In this document: positions 1-5,276 of the stretch, in pieces | Layout: every line of letters starts with the position of its first letter | Position numbering within the stretch: the first letter of the stretch is position 1 | NCBI GenBank assembly: GCA_019313505.1 | Contig: JAFDBA010000158.1 | Location: 1-5,276 of the forward strand | Origin: Deltaproteobacteria bacterium | GTDB lineage: Bacteria; Desulfobacterota; Desulfobacteria; Desulfobacterales; UBA11574 | Direction of reading: 5' to 3' | Length of the DNA stretch: 5,276 bases | The notes under the pieces: generated by a model | The model's input: only the letters and a program-made list of their open reading frames with translations | What the model was told of the DNA's origin: nothing | Databases searched by the model: none | Program-made: the position numbers and the translations under genes

Positions 1-564
1 AAACTTGTCCATGGGTGGAACCGGGAAATACCCCTCTTTGTGTCGCGGTTTGTAACCAAGATTGGGGCATTCCTCTCTTCCGCTGTTCCAAATCCCTTCA
101 ACTGAATCGATCTCATAAAACGCACGGTTACTGGATGATTCAAATCGAATGTCATCAAAGATGAAAAATTCGGCTTCAGGCCCGAAGAAGGCGGTATCCC
201 CAATTCCGGTGCTTTTGAGAAAGGCTTCCGCCTTTATGGCAATATTGCGAGGGTCTCTGGTATATGATTCACGGGTAATCGGATCAACGATGTTGCCGAT
301 GAGCACCAGGGTCGGCGCTTTAAAGAAAGGGTCCATTTTGGCAGTAGTGGCGTCCGGTACCACGAGCATATCACTGGCGTGTATGGGCTGCCATCCCCGG
401 ATACTCGATCCGTCAAAGCCGAAACCCTCTTCAAAACTCGACTCCTCCAACTCGCTCAAAGGAACCGTAAAGTGCTGCCATACCCCAGGAAAATCCATAA
501 ATCTCAGATCTACGACTTTAGCTTCATTCTTTTTTGCAAATTCCAATACTTGTTTTGGTGTCAT
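1..564 (-). CDS. glnA: Glutamine synthetase type I, N-terminal 188 codons (cut by window edge)
   Basis: Glutamine synthetase makes glutamine from glutamate, ammonia and ATP in the cytoplasm, as a dodecamer in this family. My translation starts MTPKQVLEFAKKNEAKVVDL and stays open to base 1, giving 188 of the roughly 470 residues usual for type I enzymes; the 3' part lies outside the window. Visible signatures are the beta-grasp motif GFDGSSIRGW (residues 49-58, where D51 matches the catalytic Asp50 of the E. coli enzyme), and GPEAEFFIFDD (128-138), whose E130 and E132 match metal ligands Glu129 and Glu131. The ATG at 564-562 is chosen because AAGGAGG (573-579) lies 8 bases upstream. The adenylylation tyrosine region is not in view, so covalent control cannot be judged. 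glnB lies 221 bases upstream on the same strand. No frameshift is seen. Confidence 0.97.
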   Translation of the reverse strand, partial: MTPKQVLEFAKKNEAKVVDLRFMDFPGVWQHFTVPLSELEESSFEEGFGFDGSSIRGWQPIHASDMLVVPDATTAKMDPFFKAPTLVLIGNIVDPITRESYTRDPRNIAIKAEAFLKSTGIGDTAFFGPEAEFFIFDDIRFESSSNRAFYEIDSVEGIWNSGREECPNLGYKPRHKEGYFPVPPMDKF

Positions 565-572
565 AAAAAATT

Positions 573-579
573 CCTCCTT
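573..579 (-). promoter_or_regulatory. Strong Shine-Dalgarno site of glnA
   Basis: The minus strand reads AAGGAGG followed by eight bases and then ATG. This is a near-perfect match to the 16S anti-Shine-Dalgarno sequence and fixes the glnA start. It suggests high translation, in contrast to glnD, which has no recognisable site. Confidence 0.9.
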
Positions 580-674
580 ATTGTTTATACTAAAAAAGCG
601 GTTTTATTGTGATCGTCTTTGGGTCTCTCTGAGTTCTTTTAATGAAATTCTTGCCTTTGTTTTTGTCTTTCATT

Positions 675-707
675 CAACATTCGATGTTGGACGTTCGATG
701 TTCGATG
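675..707. repeat. TTCGATG heptamer cluster with a small hairpin
   Basis: The plus strand has TTCGATG at 680-686, 694-700 and 701-707, phased in multiples of seven, with a related TTGGACG unit at 687-693. The first unit also lies in the loop and arm of a perfect hairpin, CAACAT-TCG-ATGTTG (675-689). The 11-mer CATTCGATGTT (678-688) recurs at 1250-1260, just before the small ORF upstream of glnB. The cluster sits in the 221-base glnB-glnA spacer (565-785), about 110 bases before glnA. Apart from this cluster and the glnA ribosome binding site I see no convincing promoter in that spacer. Confidence 0.6.
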
Positions 708-785
708 CTCACCTTTTTCAAAAAACCTTCTACAGTACTTCCGTCGTAAAAAATTATTTAGGCATATGCGCAATGATCGATGCCA

Positions 786-1124
786 TTATATTGCATCCTT
801 GCCTTTTTCCCCGGTGCGAACCCGAATCGCCTGCTCAACGGGAAATACAAAAATCTTTCCATCGCCAATTTTGCCGGTATTGGCGGCGTCCTGAATTTTT
901 CTGACAACTTCATCAGCCCGGGAAGCTTCCACAACGATTTCGATCTTGACCTTCGGGATAAAGTCCACGACATATTCAGCACCGCGATAGATCTCTTTAT
1001 GCCCTTTTTGCCGTCCATACCCTTTTACTTCCGAAATGGTCATGCCCTGGATGCCGATTTCATTGAGTGCTTCCTTGACATCATCCAGTTTAAAGGGCTT
1101 AATAATAGCTTCGATTTTCTTCAT
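786..1124 (-). CDS. glnB: Nitrogen regulatory protein PII (GlnB/GlnK family)
   Basis: PII is a small cytoplasmic trimer that binds ATP/ADP and 2-oxoglutarate and adjusts nitrogen enzymes, NtrB-type kinases and Amt channels through its flexible T-loop. The 112 residues equal the normal family length. The first signature YRGAEY occupies residues 46-51, with Y51 the site uridylylated by GlnD. Q39 and K58 are present for 2-oxoglutarate binding. The second signature TGKIGDGKIFVFPVE occupies 83-97, and R101 and R103 are kept for nucleotide binding. All key residues are intact, so the protein should be functional and a GlnD substrate. The start MKKIEAIIKPFKLDDV is close to E. coli GlnB, but the adjacent Amt-like tail suggests a GlnK-like role; sequence alone does not settle the name. 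The ATG at 1124 is preceded by GAAAGGAA (1132-1139), a good ribosome binding site. No sigma-54 promoter with correct spacing was found upstream. Confidence 0.97.
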   Translation of the reverse strand: MKKIEAIIKPFKLDDVKEALNEIGIQGMTISEVKGYGRQKGHKEIYRGAEYVVDFIPKVKIEIVVEASRADEVVRKIQDAANTGKIGDGKIFVFPVEQAIRVRTGEKGKDAI

Positions 1125-1144
1125 GATTTCATTCCTTTCAATTA

Positions 1145-1252
1145 TTAGTCGATTCCAAACGCTCTTTCACCATGGATTGTGTTGTCTAATCCTAAAATCT
1201 CATTTTCCTCATCCACCATTTGCTGTTTAATATTGGTTTTTTTATTCATCAT
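1145..1252 (-). CDS. 35-aa ORF resembling a detached Amt ammonium-transporter C-terminal tail
   Basis: The minus strand encodes 35 residues with two adjacent ATGs at 1252 and 1249. They begin MMNKKTNIKQQ and continue MVDEENEILGLDNTIHGERA to end FGID. Residues 15-32 (EENEILGLDNTIHGERAF) align without gaps to the Amt C-terminal tail, which I recall in E. coli AmtB as EEQEREGLDVNSHGENAY. The shared pattern is EE-x-E-x-x-GLD-x-x-x-HGE-x-A-[YF], ending near the C-terminus as in Amt. None of the roughly eleven Amt membrane helices is present. A strong Shine-Dalgarno AAAGGAGGG lies 10 bases before the first ATG, and an in-frame TAA (1259-1261) lies just upstream, so this is not the open end of a longer frame. 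glnB starts 20 bases after its stop, so the two are probably co-transcribed. It may be a working microprotein that contacts PII or an Amt in trans, or the remnant of an amt gene that lost its membrane body. Function is unproven. Confidence 0.72.
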   Translation of the reverse strand: MMNKKTNIKQQMVDEENEILGLDNTIHGERAFGID

Positions 1253-1262
1253 TCGATGTTAT

Positions 1263-1271
1263 CCCTCCTTT
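1263..1271 (-). promoter_or_regulatory. Shine-Dalgarno site of the Amt-tail ORF
   Basis: The minus strand reads AAAGGAGGG with 10 bases to the first ATG (1252) and 13 to the second (1249). A site this strong argues that the 35-codon ORF is translated rather than being chance coding remains. The bases between the site and the start include the CATCGAATG word shared with the spacer before glnA. Confidence 0.7.
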
Positions 1272-1317
1272 GTTTGAATCCGCTACAAAGCAAGATTTTT
1301 TTTAATGCTAATCGACA

Positions 1318-1610
1318 CTCAATTAACTCAGCAGTCGGGGTGTTTTTCTTATAAAGCTTTGTATATAGCGTAATGAATGATCAGCAGCGAAATCATACAC
1401 TGTTTGAAACCATTAGGAATCGTTAAGATAGAACAGCGGTATGTTGTGTTCGTAATTAATATGCGTTAAGCGGGTATCCATATAACCTATTTATTTAAAG
1501 CCATATTTTCTGTTCTATCTTTATGAACCCTTATGGTTGAGTTTGTATGATGTAGTCGCTGATTATTCATGGAGCTATTGAATCGTAAAAACTCCCCGAC
1601 TCCTCAATTA
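1318..1610. repeat. Long imperfect inverted repeat flanked by 8-bp direct repeats (MITE-like)
   Basis: This accounts for most of the 372-base non-coding stretch between glnD and the Amt-tail ORF. Three blocks pair in order around a 73-base centre (1437-1509). Block 1408-1436 pairs with 1510-1538 at 24 of 29 positions, including twelve uninterrupted pairs (AAGATAGAACAG). Block 1373-1398 pairs with 1545-1570 at 21 of 26. Block 1331-1347 pairs with 1587-1603 at 15 of 17, around AGTCGGGG. The left arm has extra bases between blocks. CTCAATTA occurs at 1318-1325 and again at 1603-1610, just outside the arms, like a target-site duplication, although six extra bases lie between the left copy and the arm. 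No transposase is encoded. A degenerate miniature inverted-repeat element is the best reading; a large structured RNA is the alternative. Confidence 0.6.
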
Positions 1611-1624
1611 GCTTTACGTCCGTC

Positions 1625-4255
1625 TCAAGGTAAAACTTCCTCTATAGCCCCTTTAACGGCCGCCACCTGATCCGGCAAATCGACCTTCTGCCCGTCAAAA
1701 TCCCTGACATAAAAAACATCCACCACCTGATCAATCTTAGTAGAGATTTTTGCTACCCATACATCCAGTCTGCATCTAAACAGAGCGTCTGTTATACTGT
1801 AAAGCAGCCCAGGAAAATCATAAGCAAAAACTTCAACAATGGTAAAAAAACTCGAGCTGTTGTTGTCCAGAACAATTTTATGCGGCCTATTCCCAGGACG
1901 GTATTTGGTGGATCGATACACACCCATCTTTTCCCTTAAAGCTGCTGTAAGGTCCAATTCACCGACCAGAGCCGATTGCAGTTGCTTTGCCGCACGTTCC
2001 CAGGTTTTGGTTTCATAAATCCGGTCCGGAGGTGGTTTAACTTCAAAAATGTCAAGGGCAATATTATTCCGCCATGTGAAGACCTGAACGTTGAAAATAT
2101 CGAGACTATTTAGTGTAAATGTTCCTGCAATCTTTGAGATTAACCCCGGGCGGTCTTTGGCACAAATGGTGACCGTCCGGGTGTTGGAATCGGGTGTCTG
2201 AACGACTTTCCAGACAAAATCATCCCCACCGATATTTTGGTAAAGTTTGATATGATCCAGGATATTTTCAGCCGGTGTATAAAGGAGATATCGCGGCGAC
2301 ATGAAATTAAATAACGTTTCTAATTCCTGTCTGGGGTGGAGCTCGAATCCTGACGATAAAACCTCTTTTTTCTTTTCCTCAACACCTTTGACGGCCTCAC
2401 GGGTCGCAAGTTCTCCATGTTCCAGAATATTCAAAACTTTAAAAAAAAGATCTTTCAATAGTGCCGCGGTCCATTCGTTCCAGGCTTTAGGACCGGTGGC
2501 CATGGAATCGGCTACTGTCAAGAGGTAAAGCATTTTCAGATGCCTTACGTCTTTTATTTTTCTGGCGCAAAAAATGACTGTTTCCTCATCATACAGATCC
2601 CTTCGGGTTGCAGTTTTAAACAGCCTAAGGTGTTCCTCGACCAGAAAGGAAACCGTTTCGATATCCTTGTCTTTAAAGCCTCTTTTGGATAAAGCCCTGC
2701 GAACAATCTTTGCTCCGGATTTGGAATGGCTCTCACCCGGAACGCCTTTGCCGATATCATGCAACAGGGCTGCCCATAACAATAGTCTCCGATTATTGAG
2801 TTCTTTGTAAAGATCACCGCATAACGGGGCTTTAGACGCACCTTCTTTGCTGCCGAATGATTTTATAATTTGAACCGTCCGCAGAGAATGCCGGTCCACC
2901 GGATAAAGATGATACTCGTCATATTGAATCCGATTTTCAATGTCTTTAAATTCAGGGATATACTGTGTTAACAAGCCGGCATTTAACATTTCATTCAGCA
3001 CGTTGAATGTTGGAGTCGGCGCAGTCAAGATATAGTCAAACGATTGAACATTTTTTAACGAAGATAAAAAATCATCATCAATAAGATATCTAAATTCCCT
3101 GGCCAGCCTTTTGGCCTCAATACTCAAAGGGATTTTTAAACGGGCGCTTTCTTCAAATATTTTCATCAAAAGACCCGGAGATTTTAGGATTGCTTCAGAG
3201 GAAACAAAATTAAGCATTCCCTCTCCGGATACTTTTAAGCCCTTAACAATGGTATATTTTTTTGTCTTTCTTTTACGTTTTGAGCTTGATGCATACCCAA
3301 GCTCATAAAGAAATATTAGAAGCTGCTGTTTTACGAATTCCATATGTCCATGGAGTTCGCTCAAGAATCTTTCTACGGGTTGTTGTCCGTTTTCCTTTCT
3401 AAATTTCAGTGCGGTAGCCAAAGGCGCCTGATATTCGAAATATAGCTGATCACATTTTCTATCGGTTATATAATGCAAACGATTTCTGACATTCCAAATG
3501 AACCGTAATGCTTCCCTTAAGGATTCAAACTCGTCGTGAGACAGATAGCCGTGATACTCAAAATCTCTAAACTGCTTTAGATTCAATTTGATACGGGCAA
3601 TCCAGAGCATGGTGTGATAATCCCTCAGCCCCCCCTGCCCTTCTTTGAGGTTGGGTTCAAGCAGATAGGCGGAATCTCCGAAATACATATGCCTTTTGCG
3701 ATTATTTTCTATGAGCCCGGCGATTATTTTGTTCGATCGTCTGGGCGTTATTCTGTGACGAAGCTTTTCCATAAGGGTTGAATATAGAGGTGACATCCCG
3801 CATATAAAACGAGCATCCAAAAGAGATGTTAAGACTTCAACCTCCTCTAAAGCGAGATTAACGCATTCCTTAATCGATCGGGTGGCATAACCCACATCAA
3901 GACCGATGTCCCATAACGGATAGATAATTTCACGAACAAGATCTTCGGCATCTTCAGGAACACTTTTCTCAAAAAGAAAAAGCAAATCTACATCAGAATG
4001 GATACACTGCTCTTCCCTGCCATAGCCTCCCAGAGCAATAACGGCGTAAAGATTTTTATTAATAGCCATCCTGGGGCCGACCGTGCTGTTTTCAAAGCAC
4101 TGGCGAAAATAATCGTCGAGAATTCGTGCATGTTTTTTTATAAAATCCGGCTCCGTTTCTTCCAAAAAACCGGAAATAAGGAGCCCGGTCTTTTCCCGCA
4201 ATCTCTCTGAGGCAGACTCATGAATATCTTTTATGTTTGCTTTTTGAAGATTCAT
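1625..4255 (-). CDS. glnD: Bifunctional PII uridylyltransferase / uridylyl-removing enzyme
   Basis: GlnD is the cytoplasmic glutamine sensor. It attaches UMP to PII Tyr51 when glutamine is low and removes it when glutamine is high. The 876 residues compare with about 890 in E. coli. The nucleotidyltransferase domain shows GGYGR (76-80) and SDVDLLFLF (87-95), with metal ligands D88 and D90. The conserved segment EPNLKEGQGGLRDYHTMLW occupies 200-218. The HD hydrolase domain shows H456, the HD pair H499-D500 in LLHDIGKG, H510, H542 and D583. Two ACT domains follow: about 692-765 (with AKDRPGLISKIAGTF) and about 803-875 (with AYDFPGLLYSITDAL), the expected glutamine sites. All catalytic motifs are intact, so both activities are expected. 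The ATG at 4255 is the only reasonable start: the frame closes at a TAA about 40 bases upstream and the next methionine is residue 63, inside the enzyme. No clear ribosome binding site precedes it. A sigma-54-like promoter lies about 55 bases upstream. Confidence 0.97.
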   Translation of the reverse strand: MNLQKANIKDIHESASERLREKTGLLISGFLEETEPDFIKKHARILDDYFRQCFENSTVGPRMAINKNLYAVIALGGYGREEQCIHSDVDLLFLFEKSVPEDAEDLVREIIYPLWDIGLDVGYATRSIKECVNLALEEVEVLTSLLDARFICGMSPLYSTLMEKLRHRITPRRSNKIIAGLIENNRKRHMYFGDSAYLLEPNLKEGQGGLRDYHTMLWIARIKLNLKQFRDFEYHGYLSHDEFESLREALRFIWNVRNRLHYITDRKCDQLYFEYQAPLATALKFRKENGQQPVERFLSELHGHMEFVKQQLLIFLYELGYASSSKRKRKTKKYTIVKGLKVSGEGMLNFVSSEAILKSPGLLMKIFEESARLKIPLSIEAKRLAREFRYLIDDDFLSSLKNVQSFDYILTAPTPTFNVLNEMLNAGLLTQYIPEFKDIENRIQYDEYHLYPVDRHSLRTVQIIKSFGSKEGASKAPLCGDLYKELNNRRLLLWAALLHDIGKGVPGESHSKSGAKIVRRALSKRGFKDKDIETVSFLVEEHLRLFKTATRRDLYDEETVIFCARKIKDVRHLKMLYLLTVADSMATGPKAWNEWTAALLKDLFFKVLNILEHGELATREAVKGVEEKKKEVLSSGFELHPRQELETLFNFMSPRYLLYTPAENILDHIKLYQNIGGDDFVWKVVQTPDSNTRTVTICAKDRPGLISKIAGTFTLNSLDIFNVQVFTWRNNIALDIFEVKPPPDRIYETKTWERAAKQLQSALVGELDLTAALREKMGVYRSTKYRPGNRPHKIVLDNNSSSFFTIVEVFAYDFPGLLYSITDALFRCRLDVWVAKISTKIDQVVDVFYVRDFDGQKVDLPDQVAAVKGAIEEVLP

Positions 4256-4271
4256 TTTAATCAGAATAAAA

Positions 4272-4286
4272 TTACAATATTTGTAA
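4272..4286. promoter_or_regulatory. 15-bp palindrome in the glnD leader
   Basis: TTACAA-TAT-TTGTAA is a perfect palindrome with 6-bp arms, ending 16 bases before the glnD ATG. It falls at about +12 to +26 relative to the start site predicted from the sigma-54 element. It could be a repressor operator or a weak hairpin limiting translation. In such AT-rich DNA a chance palindrome is possible. Confidence 0.35.
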
Positions 4287-4308
4287 CAACATTTTTAAGA
4301 TAAATAGT

Positions 4309-4324
4309 AGCAACAATCATGCCA
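4309..4324 (-). promoter_or_regulatory. Sigma-54 (RpoN) type -24/-12 promoter for glnD
   Basis: The minus strand reads TGGCATGATTGTTGCT. Against the sigma-54 consensus TGGCACG-N4-TTGC[A/T] it differs only at one position (C to T), and the essential GG and GC are exactly ten bases apart. The predicted transcription start near 4298 gives a leader of about 43 bases before the glnD ATG. An IHF-like sequence (AATCAAATAATTC, plus strand 4328-4340, one mismatch to WATCAA-N4-TTR) lies immediately upstream, although it is closer to -24 than usual. Sigma-54 control suits a nitrogen-sensing gene. Confidence 0.65.
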
Positions 4325-4400
4325 CCAAATCAAATAATTCGTTATTATATGTTTATACAGATAGTTGGCTGTTGATATGGATGTGGATGAAAGATTGGTG

Positions 4401-4449
4401 AATTACATTTTTGTTATATTATGGATCAAAAAACTGCAAAAATGTAATT
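4401..4449. promoter_or_regulatory. Perfect 13-bp inverted repeat, candidate activator or operator site
   Basis: AATTACATTTTTG (4401-4413) is repeated exactly as its reverse complement CAAAAATGTAATT (4437-4449), with 23 bases between. Its centre lies about 125 bases upstream of the predicted sigma-54 start, within the range used by enhancer-binding activators. It does not resemble the NtrC site (TGCACC-N5-GGTGCA). The spacer holds a TAATATAAC stretch on the minus strand that could be a -10 box, but no -35 at good spacing accompanies it. Confidence 0.45.
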
Positions 4450-4524
4450 TTGTGTTTTGGCATAAATTGGGCTTTTAAATTGAATTTGTGATTTTATAAA
4501 CAGACAATCAAACATGGCATGCCT

Positions 4525-4582
4525 GCGGCCCTCATGGGGAGGTCTTCGGCAGTTGCCGGTTTTACCTCCTATAGAGGGCCGC
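4525..4582 (-). terminator. Nested GC-rich hairpin after the barrel gene, possible terminator
   Basis: Three nested perfect stems share nearly the same centre: GCGGCCCTC with GAGGGCCGC (4525-4533/4574-4582), GGAGGT with ACCTCC (4538-4543/4564-4569), and CGGCA with TGCCG (4547-4551/4554-4558). A second small hairpin CCGC-CTGAT-GCGG (4584-4596) lies between it and the stop codon of the upstream gene. The structure begins about 30 bases after that stop. It should form in RNA, but no run of T follows on either strand, so classic intrinsic termination is uncertain; 3'-end protection or a repeated extragenic element are alternatives. The stretch 4256-4611 around it is otherwise AT-rich and non-coding. 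Confidence 0.45.
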
Positions 4583-4611
4583 ACCGCCTGATGCGGGGAT
4601 GGAATGCTTGC

Positions 4612-5276
4612 CTAAAAGGCCATGCTCACAATTACACCACCGTAAACAAAGTTGTCATCGTCACCTTTCAAGCTACGCCATTCCATTTCGTCGCTTGCAT
4701 CACTTGACAGCGGAAAAGTATATGACACGGTCGGGGTGATGGTGATATATTTTACCACAGCGATGGGCAGGCTTGCCGAAATCACACCATCGTGGAAGTT
4801 TTCAAATTCGTCGCCCGTAGGTACACCATTACTGTCAATCTCGGGATAGGCATCGTCGTCTTTGCTCAGCAAGTAACTGACCGATCCCGAAAGTTCCAGG
4901 GAAACCCTCTCCGTGATCTCGAAAGCATGAGAAATACCCAAAAGGAAATACCAGTGAGAGTAGTTGTCGATATCTTTGTAAACCGTCAACGATGGCGAAA
5001 GGATCGTATCAAGACCCAGGGTCAGAAAGACCTCCTGGGTATCATCAACAGCGTCCAGGGCGTAATAGATATAGCCCCCTTCCGCGCTCAACATGCCAAA
5101 CGACCTGCCATAGGAAAGCGTGAGATCAGTTTCGTTCCAGTTATGATCTTCATCGGATTTGTATTGATCGGTGTCCAGGTTGCCCCAGAGATTGCCTGAA
5201 AAACCCATGTAGCTGACCGTCATGGAAGGTTGAATAACGATACTGTCACGGCTCAATTCCTGACCCCGCCAGATAT
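4612..5276 (-). CDS. Probable outer-membrane beta-barrel protein, C-terminal part (cut by window edge)
   Basis: The frame is open from the window edge to a TAG at 4612-4614, giving 220 complete codons with no start in view. The first residues read IWRGQELSRDSIVIQPSMTV; a possible TTG start at 5256 falls inside this continuous stretch and is not preferred. The protein shows alternating polar and hydrophobic strands rich in Tyr, Trp, Ser and Gly (for example GNLWGNLD and GGYIYYALD), separated by acidic loops such as KDDDAYPEIDSNGVPTGDEF, and ends VSMAF. A C-terminal phenylalanine after an amphipathic strand is the usual BAM recognition signal. The start recalls the small putative-porin families with a Y-[IV]-W-R-G motif (Gcw_chp/TorF-like), but I cannot assign a family firmly. 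Substrate is unknown. It is separated from glnD by about 355 bases, the hairpin and a separate promoter, so it is probably a different transcription unit. Confidence 0.7.
   Translation of the reverse strand, partial: IWRGQELSRDSIVIQPSMTVSYMGFSGNLWGNLDTDQYKSDEDHNWNETDLTLSYGRSFGMLSAEGGYIYYALDAVDDTQEVFLTLGLDTILSPSLTVYKDIDNYSHWYFLLGISHAFEITERVSLELSGSVSYLLSKDDDAYPEIDSNGVPTGDEFENFHDGVISASLPIAVVKYITITPTVSYTFPLSSDASDEMEWRSLKGDDDNFVYGGVIVSMAF

Noticed and set aside
675..707. CRISPR-like short repeats
   Set aside because: Units are only 7 bases, directly adjacent, with no unique spacers and no cas genes.
770..785. Sigma-54-like sequence TGGCATCGATCATTGC (minus strand) upstream of glnA
   Set aside because: GG and GC are eleven bases apart instead of the required ten, and it overlaps the glnB end.
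149..904. 251-codon open frame on the plus strand
   Set aside because: It lies antisense to glnA, crosses the spacer and runs into glnB antisense. Its product shows no family features, while both minus-strand genes are unmistakable.
780..1148. 122-codon plus-strand frame opposite glnB
   Set aside because: Complete antisense overlap with an intact PII gene and no ribosome binding site; a shadow frame.
1587..1603. Intrinsic terminator after glnD at the GGAGTCGGGGAGTTTTT sequence (minus strand)
   Set aside because: A T-run follows G-rich bases but there is no local complementary arm; its partner is the distant left arm of the inverted repeat.
4792..5199. 135-codon plus-strand frame opposite the barrel gene
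   Set aside because: Antisense to a frame with coherent beta-barrel strands and a C-terminal Phe; its own product is Arg/Val-rich without recognisable domains.
4612..5256. TTG start at 5256 giving a complete 214-residue protein
   Set aside because: The frame continues upstream to the window edge with plausible protein (IWRGQE), there is no ribosome binding site, and a barrel protein would need a signal peptide that this start lacks.

Overview
The window carries a nitrogen-control gene cluster, with every gene on the minus strand. In transcription order (high to low coordinates) it holds: the C-terminal part of a probable outer-membrane beta-barrel protein (4612-5276, cut by the window edge); glnD, the PII uridylyltransferase/uridylyl-removing enzyme (1625-4255, complete); a 35-codon ORF that looks like the detached cytoplasmic tail of an Amt ammonium transporter (1145-1252); glnB, the PII signal protein (786-1124, complete); and the first 188 codons of glnA, glutamine synthetase type I (1-564, cut by the window edge). 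The barrel protein implies a Gram-negative cell. The glnD/PII pair, the E. coli-like GlnB and GlnA sequences, the sigma-54-type promoter and the AT-rich spacers fit a proteobacterium-like or Desulfobacterota (former Deltaproteobacteria) host. That placement is inference, not proof.

The genes form one circuit. GlnD senses glutamine through its ACT domains and uridylylates or deuridylylates PII at Tyr51. PII binds ATP and 2-oxoglutarate and in other bacteria controls GlnA activity, NtrBC and the Amt channel. An amt gene is commonly found next to a PII gene. Here no Amt membrane body is present; only a short ORF with the conserved Amt tail motif remains, with its own strong ribosome binding site, 20 bases before glnB.

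The non-coding spacers are rich in structure. 4256-4611 contains a nested GC-rich hairpin after the barrel gene, a perfect 13-bp inverted repeat, a near-consensus sigma-54 promoter for glnD, and a 15-bp palindrome in the predicted glnD leader. 1253-1624 contains a long imperfect inverted repeat of about 270 bases flanked by an 8-bp direct repeat, which resembles a degenerate miniature inverted-repeat element and sits where an amt gene might be expected. 565-785 contains a small cluster of TTCGATG heptamers and the strong glnA ribosome binding site. I saw no tRNA, rRNA, CRISPR array or transposase gene.
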